Positions 7,751-14,275 of a DNA stretch of 14,275 bases are shown here, piece after piece. Numbering within the stretch: position 1 is the stretch's first letter; each line of letters starts with the position of its first letter. A model generated the notes under the pieces. The model was not told the origin of the DNA and ran no database searches. It worked only from the letters and a program-made list of their open reading frames with translations. The DNA is taken from the NCBI GenBank assembly GCA_019689695.1, contig JADGHA010000057.1:1-14275 (forward strand), written 5' to 3'. Both the position numbers and the translations under genes were made by a program. Source of the DNA: Micromonosporaceae bacterium (GTDB taxonomy: Bacteria; Actinomycetota; Actinomycetes; Mycobacteriales; Micromonosporaceae).

Positions 7751-7929
7751 ACCCGCCGCACAGCGCTGGTCTCGCCGCGTAGCGGCGCGCCGCCGCCTTC
7801 GCCACCACCTGACCGCCTTACCCACCGCGATCGCCGGTGACGCGATGGTCGAAGGCTGCGGTCTCGCGCCCGGCGCCGAGGCGGTACGCCTTGTGCGGCC
7901 GGTGGTAGGGGACCGGCGCCGGACTTACG

Positions 7930-8604
7930 GTGCGACCTACCGGGTACGCGCAGCAGGTGCGCTTGTGGGATGAACGAGGGCATCGCCCCGCCGCGCTGCG
8001 GCTGGCGATCGCGGCCGCGGTCGGCCTCGCGGGTGGGGTGACCGCCGACTACCTCGGGCCACCGATCGAGGCCGCGCTCGTCGGGTGGGACCTGACGGCG
8101 CTGACCTACCTGGTGCTCACCTGGCCGGCGATTTGGCGGATGGACGGCCACCGGACCCGGCGGCTGGCCGTGGCGGAGGACCAGACCCGCGGATGGACCG
8201 ACGCTCTGCTGTTCATCGCGGCGGTCTCGAGCCTGCTCGGGCTCGGCTTGCTGCTGGTGGTCAACGCCCGGGGCGGCGACGCGCCGCTCCAGGCCCTCGG
8301 CGTCGGCCTCGCCGGAGTCCTGCTCTCGTGGGCGCTGATCCACACGATCTACACGTTGCGGTACGCCCGGTTGTTCTACGAGGAGGAGCGCGGCGGCATC
8401 GACTTCCATCAGCAGCATCTGCCGGCGTACTCCGACTTCGCCTACGTGGCTTTCACGGTCGGGATGACCTTCCAGGTATCCGACACCGATCTGACCACCC
8501 GGCCGATGCGGGCCACGGTGCTGCGGCACGCCCTTGTCTCCTACCTGTTCGGCGCGGTCATCGTCGCGACGACCATCAACCTGCTGGCCCAGCTCGCCCG
8601 GTAA
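7930..8604 (+). CDS. DUF1345 family membrane protein
   Basis: A protein of up to 224 aa from the DUF1345 family of polytopic membrane proteins of unknown function. Hydrophobic segments lie at about 22-40, 52-69, 90-111, 121-145, 170-185 and 198-218. The signatures are GWDLTALTYL (52-61), HTIYTLRYARLFY (138-150) and SDFAYVAFTVGMTFQVSDTD (168-187). The start is uncertain: GTG 7930 is the longest, but GTG 7957 or TTG 7963 would also keep the whole domain, and none has a clear ribosome site. It lies 179 bases after the holin-like gene. In that gap (7751-7929) I see no gene, only a 10-bp palindrome CCGGCGCCGG at 7913-7922, so it may have its own promoter. It converges on the sensor kinase gene. 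Confidence 0.88.
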   Translation: MRPTGYAQQVRLWDERGHRPAALRLAIAAAVGLAGGVTADYLGPPIEAALVGWDLTALTYLVLTWPAIWRMDGHRTRRLAVAEDQTRGWTDALLFIAAVSSLLGLGLLLVVNARGGDAPLQALGVGLAGVLLSWALIHTIYTLRYARLFYEEERGGIDFHQQHLPAYSDFAYVAFTVGMTFQVSDTDLTTRPMRATVLRHALVSYLFGAVIVATTINLLAQLAR

Positions 8605-8609
8605 CGTCA

Positions 8610-8651
8610 CGGCGTCGCGGGTCCGGCGGCCCGGGCGAGGCCGGGACGCCG
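8610..8651. terminator. Possible bidirectional hairpin terminator between convergent genes
   Basis: The 55-base gap between the DUF1345 stop and the kinase stop holds an imperfect hairpin. The left arm CGGCGTC (8610-8616) plus CCGGC (8623-8627) pairs with GCCGG (8640-8644) plus GACGCCG (8645-8651). It has a 6-base bulge on the left arm and a 12-base loop. There is no T-tract, which is common for actinobacterial terminators. The convergent position supports the call; the bulge weakens it. Confidence 0.4.
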
Positions 8652-8659
8652 CGTGCGAA

Positions 8660-10345
8660 CTACAGCGGCACGCACCACTCGATGATCGTGCCGCTGGGCT
8701 CGGCGGGGCGGATGTCGAAGGTGCCGCCGTGGCGGGCGGCGCGCTGGCGCATGTTGGCCAGCCCGCCGCGCTCCTGTGCGCCTGCCGCACCCACGCCGTT
8801 GTCGGCGATGCCCACCAGCAGGCGGCCGTCGCCGACCTGGACCCGGACCGTGGCCGCGCTGGCCCTGGCATGCCGGGCCACATTGGACAGTCCTTCACGG
8901 ACCACGGCGAGCAGGTCCGGCCGGAGGTCGTCGGGCACCGCGCTGTCCACCGGGCCGGTCAGCTCCAGCGCCGGGCGGAAACCCAGCGGCCGGGCCGCGC
9001 CGTCGACCATCTCGCGCAGGTCGGTGCGCAGCGTCGCCGACATCGGGGTGCGCAGCTCGAAGATGGCGGTGCGGATGTCGCGGATGGTGGTGTCCAGGTC
9101 GTCCACGGCGGTGCTGATCCGGGCGGCCAGCTCGGGACGGACGGCGAGCTGGGTGGCGGTCTGCAGGTGCAGGCCGGTGGCGAACAGCCGCTGGATGACC
9201 ACGTCGTGCAGGTCGCGGGCGATGCGCTCGCGGTCCTCCAGCACCGCCAGCAGCTCGCGCTCCTCCTGGGCGCGGGCGCGCTCGAGGGCCAGCGCGGCCT
9301 GGCCGGCGAATCCGGTGAGCATGGACACGTCGTCGTCGACCGGCCGGCTGTGCTCCGGCGACTGGGCGACCACGAGCACGCCGTGCAGGGTCTCGGCGGC
9401 GGCCAGCGGCGCCACCACCGCCGGCCCGGTGACCAGCGGCACCGGCCACGGGGCCGCCTTGCCCAGGTCCTCCAGGACCAGGGTGCCGCTGTCGGCGAAC
9501 GCGGTCTCCGCCAGCGGCAACACGGTGCCGGCCAGGTCCGTGCCGTCCGCGGAGTCGGCCACCTCGACGGTGAGTTGCCCGGCCTCGTCGTCGCGCAGCA
9601 GCACCAGGGCCAGGTGCGCTTCGGCCACCTCGCGGGCGCGGCGCGCGACCAGGCGTAGCGCGGCGGTGCGCTGCACGTCGCCGAGCAGCAGGCTGGTGAT
9701 CTCGGCGGTGGCGGCCAGCCACCGTTCCCGCCGGTGCGCCACCTCGTAGAGGCGGGCGTTCTCCACCGCGACGCCGGCCGCGGCGGCCAGGGCCACCACG
9801 ATCTCTTCGTCGTCGTCGGTGAACTCGGCGGCGCCCTGCTTCTCGGCCAGGTAGAGGTTGCCGAACACCTGGTCGCGGATCCGCAGGGGCACGCCGAGGA
9901 AGCTGTGCATCGGCGGATGGTTCGGCGGGAAGCCGTACGACTTCGGATGCTTGGTGATGTCCGGCAGCCGCAGCGGCCGCGGGTCGGCGATCAGCAGGCC
10001 GAGCACTCCGCGCCCGGAGGGCGGTTCCCCGATCGCGGCGTGGGCTGCGGCGTCGAGGCCGTGCGTGATGAACTCCACCAGCCGGCCATCCGGCCCGATC
10101 ACGCCCAGCGCGGCGTACTTCGCGTCGACCAGCCGGCTCGCGGCCTGCACGATGCGTTCCAGGGTGCTGCGCAGGTCCAGGTCGGTGCTGATGCTGACCA
10201 CGGCGTCCAGCAGCGCGCGCAGCCGCTCCCGGCTGGCGACCACCTCGCCGACCCGGTCGAGCATCTCCTGCAGCAGCTCGTCCAGTCGGACCCGGGACAG
10301 CGGCGTCAGGCCGAGTGACGGTGCCAGCTGCTGCTCGCCCTCCAC
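8660..10345 (-). CDS. DevS/DosT-like GAF-GAF sensor histidine kinase (probable heme gas sensor)
   Basis: A 561-aa soluble NarL-type (HisKA_3) kinase with no membrane segments. Order: N-terminal helix (15-45), GAF-A (about 58-200), GAF-B (about 222-356), dimerisation/phosphoacceptor domain with DRERIARDLHDVVIQRLFA (371-389; phosphoacceptor H380), then an ATPase domain with the N box EGLSNVARHA (484-493), IADNGVG (513-519) and GGLANMRQRA (527-536). GAF-A carries GFPPNHPPMHSFLGVP (138-153). In mycobacterial DevS and DosT the His of HPPM is the proximal heme ligand (H149 in DevS), matching H143. Y165 corresponds to the distal Y171, and G81 lies where DevS has E87 and DosT has Gly. Start is GTG 10345, 10 bases after the stop of the stress protein gene, so it is the last gene of the operon. 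No response regulator is encoded in the window. Heme binding is inferred from motif conservation. Confidence 0.92.
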   Translation of the reverse strand: MEGEQQLAPSLGLTPLSRVRLDELLQEMLDRVGEVVASRERLRALLDAVVSISTDLDLRSTLERIVQAASRLVDAKYAALGVIGPDGRLVEFITHGLDAAAHAAIGEPPSGRGVLGLLIADPRPLRLPDITKHPKSYGFPPNHPPMHSFLGVPLRIRDQVFGNLYLAEKQGAAEFTDDDEEIVVALAAAAGVAVENARLYEVAHRRERWLAATAEITSLLLGDVQRTAALRLVARRAREVAEAHLALVLLRDDEAGQLTVEVADSADGTDLAGTVLPLAETAFADSGTLVLEDLGKAAPWPVPLVTGPAVVAPLAAAETLHGVLVVAQSPEHSRPVDDDVSMLTGFAGQAALALERARAQEERELLAVLEDRERIARDLHDVVIQRLFATGLHLQTATQLAVRPELAARISTAVDDLDTTIRDIRTAIFELRTPMSATLRTDLREMVDGAARPLGFRPALELTGPVDSAVPDDLRPDLLAVVREGLSNVARHARASAATVRVQVGDGRLLVGIADNGVGAAGAQERGGLANMRQRAARHGGTFDIRPAEPSGTIIEWCVPL

Positions 10346-10355
10346 ACTCGCGAGC

Positions 10356-11237
10356 TTACTGGGGGGTCAGCAGCGTTCCCAGTGCCGCGTCCGGCCGCAC
10401 CAGCATCACCGGGCAGCCGGCGTGGTGCAGGACGGCGTGGCTGACCGAGCCGAGCAGCAGCCCGGCCAGGCCGCCACGGCCGCGGGTCCCGACGACCACC
10501 AGCTGGGCTCCGGCAGACGCGGTGATCAGGGCATGGCCGGGGTGCCCGCGCACCACCCGCAGATCCACCTTCAGGTCTGGGTACCGGTCCCGGCGCCCGG
10601 CCACCGCCTCGGCGAGTACCTGGGTCGCCTCGGCACCGTCCCGCTCCGGCGGTGGCACGTCCCCTGGGCGGATAGGCGCCGGGCGGGCCCAGGCGTGCAC
10701 GGCCAGCAGGGTGGCGCCACGGAAGCTCGCCTCGGCCATGGCGAGGTCGACCGCCAGGCCGGAGGCGGGTGAGCCGTCCACGCCGACCACCACCGGCCCC
10801 GGTCCGTCGGCGTGGCGGGACACCAGGACGGGGCAGGCCGCGTGCGCCGACACCTGGACGGCGACCGAGCCGACCAGCAGGCCGGTGAAGCCGCCGAGCC
10901 CGCGGGTGCCCAGGACGACCATGGCGGCCTGCCGAGACTCCTCGACCAGCACGGGGGCGGGGGCTCCGGTCACCACCGCTCCGGTCACCGCCACACCGGC
11001 ATCCTGCCGGGCGGCTTCGCGGACGGCCTCCGCCACAATGCGGTCCGCCTCCCGGCGCAGGCCGCCCTCCGGGGGCCCGATCGGCGACGGTCCCAGCGGC
11101 ACCCGCATCAGCGGCCAGATGAACGCGTGCACGACGCGCAGCGGCAGGCGCCGGTAGGCGGCCTCGCGTACGGCCAGCCGGACCGCGCCCAGCGCGGACG
11201 CCGAGCCGTCGACGCCGACGACCACGGGTCGGCTCAT
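10356..11237 (-). CDS. Tandem universal stress protein (two UspA domains)
   Basis: A 293-aa cytoplasmic protein made of two UspA folds (about 3-140 and 148-281). Each begins with VVVGVDGS and each keeps a full ATP-binding loop of the G-2x-G-9x-G-S/T type: GTRGLGGFTGLLVGS (110-124) and GTRGRGGLAGLLLGS (250-264). Both halves are therefore expected to bind ATP, like the mycobacterial two-domain Usps, which are often hypoxia- or DosR-controlled (Rv1996 is one, beside ctpF). Start is ATG 11237, 7 bases after the ATPase stop codon (11245-11247). The kinase start follows 10 bases after its own TAA. This tight packing implies one transcript with the ATPase and sensor kinase. Confidence 0.93.
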   Translation of the reverse strand: MSRPVVVGVDGSASALGAVRLAVREAAYRRLPLRVVHAFIWPLMRVPLGPSPIGPPEGGLRREADRIVAEAVREAARQDAGVAVTGAVVTGAPAPVLVEESRQAAMVVLGTRGLGGFTGLLVGSVAVQVSAHAACPVLVSRHADGPGPVVVGVDGSPASGLAVDLAMAEASFRGATLLAVHAWARPAPIRPGDVPPPERDGAEATQVLAEAVAGRRDRYPDLKVDLRVVRGHPGHALITASAGAQLVVVGTRGRGGLAGLLLGSVSHAVLHHAGCPVMLVRPDAALGTLLTPQ

Positions 11238-11244
11238 GGCTCAA

Positions 11245-13950
11245 TCATGAGCGGGAAGAGGTGCCCTGGTCAGGGCTGGTCCGCCCGGGCCGGCGGGCCG
11301 TTGGTCCCGGCCGGCCGGCCCGCCCGGGGACGCGCGTGGCCAGGCCCCGTGGCTCGTCGCTCCGCCTGGCCCGCACCCGGCCGGCACCGTGGACGGCGAG
11401 CCCGGGAACCGCGGCCACGGCGGCACAGGCGGTCAGCGCGGCGGGCCCGAGCGGATCCGTGCCGAGCAGGGCGCGCAGCGGGGGTACGAGGACACCGGCG
11501 ACCTGCAGGGCGGCGGCGACCGCGACCGCCGCGGGAAGGCCCGGGTTGGCGTGCCGGTGCCGCCGGTCGCGGCGGGCGCGTACCGCGATGGCGACGCCGA
11601 GCTGGGCCAGGCCGAGCACCAGGAAGACGACCGACTGCCAGGGCTGTCCGGCCCGGTGGGCGTACCAGCCGGCGGCGAGCGTCACGGCGGCGATGAGCGC
11701 GCCGGTACCGAGGACGGCTCGGGCCAGCCCGCCACCGAGCACGGACTCCTGGGGCGAGCGCGGCGGCCGGCGCATGATGCCCGGTTCGGCCGGCTCGGCG
11801 CCGAGCGCCACCCCCGGTACGCCGTGGGTGAGCAGGTTGATCCAGAGGATCTGGGCGGGCAGCAGCGGCACGGCGAGCCCGGCCAGCGGTCCGAGCAGCA
11901 TCACCAGGATCTCGGCGGCGCCGCCGGCCAGCCCGTAGCACAGGAAGCGGCGGATGTTGTCGTAGATGCGCCGACCCTCGCGGATGGCGGTGGCGACGGT
12001 GGCCAGGTTGTCGTCGACGAGCACCAGGTCGGCGGCCTGCCGGGCCACCTCGGTGCCGCTGCCCATGGCCACGCCGATGTCGGCGCGGCGCAGGGCGGGC
12101 GCGTCGTTGACCCCGTCGCCGGTCATCGCGACGACGTGCCCCTCCGCCTGCAGGGCGGCGATGATGTCCAGCTTCTGCTCCGGCTGGATCCGAGCGAACA
12201 CGCGCACCTGTGCGGCGGCGCCGGGGTCGAGCCGGTGGTCGTCGCCGCGCACCACGGCGTCGCCGTCGCGCCAGATGCCCAGCTGCCCACCGACGGCAGC
12301 GGCGGTGGCCGGATGGTCGCCGGTGATGAGCAGCAGGCGGACGCCGGCACGCTGGAAGGCCTCGGCGATGGCCGGAGCAGTGTCGCGGACCGGATCGCCG
12401 ATGCCGACCAGACCCAACGGCCGCAGCCCGGCCGGCGCGGCCGGATCCGGCGGATCCGGCTGGACCGCGGCGGCGAGGGCGAGTACCCGGTGCCCACCGG
12501 CGGCCAGATCCGCGGCGGCGGCCGTGAGCGCCGCCGAGCCAGGCACGCTCTCCGGCGCTCCCTTGCAGACCACCAGGTACTGGCCGTCCGGCATCCGGTG
12601 GACCGTGGTCATGCGGCGGTTGGCGTGGTCGAACGGGTGCTCGGCGACCCGCGGCCAGGCCGCTCGCTCCGCCTGCGGGTCCAGCCCGCACCGGGCGGCG
12701 AACGCCACCAGCGCCGCCTCCATCGGGTCGCCCACGGGGCTCCATTGTGGATTGTCGTCGCTGGGTGGGGCGAGCGTGGCGTCGTTGCACAGCACGGCCG
12801 CGCGGGCCAGCGCCGCCAGCGCCGCGGAACCGGCACCGGGCCGCGCGGGCGACACCGTGCCGGCCGGGTCGTAGCCGGTGCCGGCGACCGCGTACGCGGC
12901 GCCGTCGGCGGTGACCGCCTGCCGCACCGCCATCCGGCCCTCGGTGAGGGTTCCGGTCTTGTCCGAGGCGACGGCGGTGACCGACCCGAGCGTCTCGACC
13001 GCGGGCAGTCGCCGGGCGATGGCGCGGGCGCGCGTCATCCGGCGCGCGCCCAGCGCGAGCGCGAGGGTGACCACCACCGGCAGCGACTCCGGCACCGCGG
13101 CCACGACCAGGCTCACCGCGGTGATGGCCATCTGCAGGACCGGGCGGCCGGTGGCCACCCCGACGGCGAACACCACTGTGGACAGTACGACGGCGGCGCC
13201 GCCCAGGACCCGGCCGAGCCCGGCCAGGCGCCGCTGCAGCGGCGTAGGCCCGGGGCGGGTGCCGGCCACCAGCCCGGCGATCCGGCCCAGGGCGCTGGCC
13301 GCACCGACGCGGGTGACCACGCCGGTGGCCCGCCCGGTGAGCACGACCGTGCCCGCGCTCAGCTCGTCGCCGGCGTCGCGGGGCACCGGAACGGACTCAC
13401 CGGTCAACGCCGACTCGTCCAGCTGGAGGCGGTGGGCGACGGTCAGGCGCAGGTCGGCGGGGACGATGTCGCCGGCCTCCAGCCGCACCAGGTCGCCGCG
13501 GACGACCTCCGCGGCGGGTATGACCTGGTCCACGCCCTCGCGGACGACCCGGGTGGTGGGCGCGGCGAGCCGGTCCAGGGCGGCGACGGCCTGGTCGGCG
13601 CGGACCTCCTGAACCACGCCGATCCCCGTGTTCACCAGGACGACCAGGGCGATGATCGCGGTGTCCGCAAGGTCCCCGAGCACGGTGGTGACCACCGCGG
13701 CGGCGAGCAGCAGTGCCACCAGAGGATCGGTGAGCTGGTGCGTTATCCGCGCCGCTAGCCGTCGCCGGGGTGGTGCGGCGACGATGTTCGGCCCGTCCGC
13801 GGCGAGCCGCGCGGCGGCCTGCGCCGAGGTCAGGCCGTGCTGCGGCGGCGGTGTGTCCGCCTCCCGGCCCCCTTGCTGGGTGGCGAACAGCACCCGGCGT
13901 CCCGCGTGCTCCTGCGCGCCGGGGCTGCTGTCACCCGTCAGCACGGTCAC
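11245..13950 (-). CDS. P2-type cation-transporting ATPase (CtpF / Ca-ATPase-like, altered ion site)
   Basis: A 901-aa ten-helix P-type ATPase. Motifs in order: N-terminal cation-ATPase region GLTSAQAAARL (39-49), TM1-TM2 (about 77-114), actuator TGES (183-186), TM4 PESLP (287-291), phosphorylation site DKTGTLT (D330), nucleotide-binding KGAPES (463-468), TGDHPATA (543-550), hinge TGDGVNDAP (610-618), TM5 AGGAAEI (675-681) and TM6 WINLLTHGVPG (703-713), then TM7-TM10. Against SERCA, the TM4 Glu (E288), TM5 Glu (E680), TM6 Asn (N705) and Thr (T708) are kept, but the TM5 Asn is Gly and the TM6 Asp is His (H709). Ca2+ as substrate is therefore doubtful. The frame is open to an ATG at 14028, but GTG 13950 is preferred because it overlaps the stop of the DUF1918 gene as GTGA and avoids an 82-base overlap. 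A second GTG at 13944 is also possible. Confidence 0.92.
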   Translation of the reverse strand: MTVLTGDSSPGAQEHAGRRVLFATQQGGREADTPPPQHGLTSAQAAARLAADGPNIVAAPPRRRLAARITHQLTDPLVALLLAAAVVTTVLGDLADTAIIALVVLVNTGIGVVQEVRADQAVAALDRLAAPTTRVVREGVDQVIPAAEVVRGDLVRLEAGDIVPADLRLTVAHRLQLDESALTGESVPVPRDAGDELSAGTVVLTGRATGVVTRVGAASALGRIAGLVAGTRPGPTPLQRRLAGLGRVLGGAAVVLSTVVFAVGVATGRPVLQMAITAVSLVVAAVPESLPVVVTLALALGARRMTRARAIARRLPAVETLGSVTAVASDKTGTLTEGRMAVRQAVTADGAAYAVAGTGYDPAGTVSPARPGAGSAALAALARAAVLCNDATLAPPSDDNPQWSPVGDPMEAALVAFAARCGLDPQAERAAWPRVAEHPFDHANRRMTTVHRMPDGQYLVVCKGAPESVPGSAALTAAAADLAAGGHRVLALAAAVQPDPPDPAAPAGLRPLGLVGIGDPVRDTAPAIAEAFQRAGVRLLLITGDHPATAAAVGGQLGIWRDGDAVVRGDDHRLDPGAAAQVRVFARIQPEQKLDIIAALQAEGHVVAMTGDGVNDAPALRRADIGVAMGSGTEVARQAADLVLVDDNLATVATAIREGRRIYDNIRRFLCYGLAGGAAEILVMLLGPLAGLAVPLLPAQILWINLLTHGVPGVALGAEPAEPGIMRRPPRSPQESVLGGGLARAVLGTGALIAAVTLAAGWYAHRAGQPWQSVVFLVLGLAQLGVAIAVRARRDRRHRHANPGLPAAVAVAAALQVAGVLVPPLRALLGTDPLGPAALTACAAVAAVPGLAVHGAGRVRARRSDEPRGLATRVPGRAGRPGPTARRPGRTSPDQGTSSRS

Positions 13951-14147
13951 CGCGACGGAGCGACCGCCGCCTGTACGCGCGCGCTCGGCCCGGGGAACAC
14001 CAGCGCTTCGCGGCCGTTGTCCAGCCACCGGACAAGGTACGGGGGAGCGCCATCGTGGCCGCGGACGGCGGTGATCACGCCTACGCGCCGGGGATCCCCG
14101 ACACGCGTGCCCTCAAGGACCAGCCGGTCACCGACGTGCGCCTTCAT
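13947..14147 (-). CDS. DUF1918 domain protein, first gene of the stress operon
   Basis: A 66-aa protein matching the DUF1918 family: a small SH3-like beta barrel common in actinobacteria, of unknown function. It starts MKAHVGDRLVLEG, then GVITAVRGHDGAPPYLVRWLDNG, then a family-typical end (EALVFPGPSARVQ) and a short Ala/Arg tail. The ATG at 14147 has GGGAG 8 bases upstream (AAGGGAGACGGCC). An in-frame ATG at 14192 would add 15 residues outside the domain. Its TGA (13947-13949) overlaps the GTG of the ATPase, indicating translational coupling. Such proteins often sit beside stress and redox genes in actinobacteria; a role here is not known. Confidence 0.87.
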   Translation of the reverse strand: MKAHVGDRLVLEGTRVGDPRRVGVITAVRGHDGAPPYLVRWLDNGREALVFPGPSARVQAAVAPSR

Positions 14148-14240
14148 GGCCGTCTCCCTTCCGGAACCGATGGCGTGGCCTTCACACTCCACGGTCCTTA
14201 GCGGCGGGCCCGGCCGGCAGAGGCATTGCGCCGCCGTGGC

Positions 14241-14256
14241 CGGGACCTTTGGCCCG
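14241..14256. promoter_or_regulatory. DosR/DevR-box-like palindrome upstream of the stress operon
   Basis: CGGGACCTTTGGCCCG is a near-perfect inverted repeat: CGGG and CC pair with GG and CCCG around TTT, with one mismatch (A14245 against C14253). Its shape matches the mycobacterial DosR site, in which GGGAC and GTCCC flank a short A/T core. It lies 93 bases upstream of the DUF1918 start, in the only promoter-sized gap before the four-gene operon. A weak -10 candidate, TAAGGA on the minus strand (14195-14200), would put the box near -60, where distal DosR sites occur. The adjacent tandem GGCCCGGG repeat extends the GC-rich palindromic character. Confidence 0.5.
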
Positions 14257-14268
14257 GGTGGCCCGGGC
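14251..14268. repeat. Short tandem repeat beside the DosR-like box
   Basis: Two 9-base units differing only at the last base, GGCCCGGGT (14251-14259) and GGCCCGGGC (14260-14268), lie head to tail and overlap the right arm of the palindrome. They may extend a regulator binding site or be chance low complexity. Confidence 0.4.
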
Positions 14269-14275
14269 AGGCTGT

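Noticed and set aside
7908..7924. GGGGACCGGCGCCGGAC before the DUF1345 gene as a second DosR-like box
   Set aside because: The left arm GGGACC matches, but the right arm does not and the core is not AT-rich; the symmetry comes from the simple palindrome CCGGCGCCGG.
6973..8898. 641-aa minus-strand frame across four genes
   Set aside because: It spans the small membrane protein, holin-like and DUF1345 genes and the kinase end; low-complexity Arg/Ser/Pro peptide, no coding signature.
8085..9749. 554-aa plus-strand frame opposite the sensor kinase
   Set aside because: Ser/Arg-rich shadow translation; the kinase frame explains this DNA fully.
11389..13758. 789-aa plus-strand frame opposite the ATPase
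   Set aside because: Gly/Arg/Gln-rich shadow of a P-type ATPase with all its motifs intact.

Overview
The window comes from a very GC-rich bacterial chromosome with strongly G/C-biased third codon positions. The gene set (double-domain universal stress protein, two-GAF DevS/DosT-type kinase, DUF1918, actinobacterial holin-X-like protein, DUF1345, GTG starts) points to a filamentous actinomycete. Micromonosporaceae or Streptomyces relatives are plausible; the genus is an inference. I support eleven complete protein genes and one partial gene tail. There is no tRNA, rRNA, CRISPR array or insertion sequence, and no gene-free stretch reaches 300 bases.

Layout, left to right. (1) A possible C-terminal gene tail on + (1-149). 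(2) A hemerythrin-like protein on - (200-661) with a good sigma-70-type promoter, next to a DUF998 membrane protein on + (852-1535). (3) A convergent pair on -: an MFS exporter (3644-5104) followed by a glycogen-debranching-type glucosidase (1564-3570). (4) A divergent gap (5105-5317) with two inverted repeats. (5) A + strand group: a pyruvate oxidase-like ThDP enzyme (5318-7081), an 85-aa one-helix membrane protein that overlaps it (7081-7338), a holin-X-like protein (7367-7750) and a DUF1345 membrane protein (7930-8604). (6) A compact four-gene - strand operon read from the right edge: DUF1918 protein (13947-14147), P-type cation ATPase (11245-13950), tandem universal stress protein (10356-11237) and GAF-GAF sensor kinase (8660-10345). 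Its gaps are a 4-base overlap, 7 bases and 10 bases.

The most interesting unit is region 6. The kinase resembles the mycobacterial gas sensors DevS/DosT: its first GAF domain keeps the HPPM motif whose His is the heme ligand, the distal Tyr, and a Gly at the position that makes DosT rather than DevS a direct oxygen sensor. A DosR-box-like palindrome (CGGGACCTTTGGCCCG, 14241-14256) lies upstream of the operon. In M. tuberculosis a P-type ATPase (ctpF) and a universal stress protein (Rv1996) are neighbours inside the DosR regulon, so this looks like a rearranged version in which the sensor itself is joined to the ATPase and stress protein. No response regulator gene is present.

The rest of the window fits a low-oxygen or stationary-phase theme: a possible O2- or iron-binding hemerythrin, an overflow pyruvate oxidase, glycogen breakdown and several small membrane proteins. 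That shared theme is an inference; only the box-led operon has direct sequence support for it.
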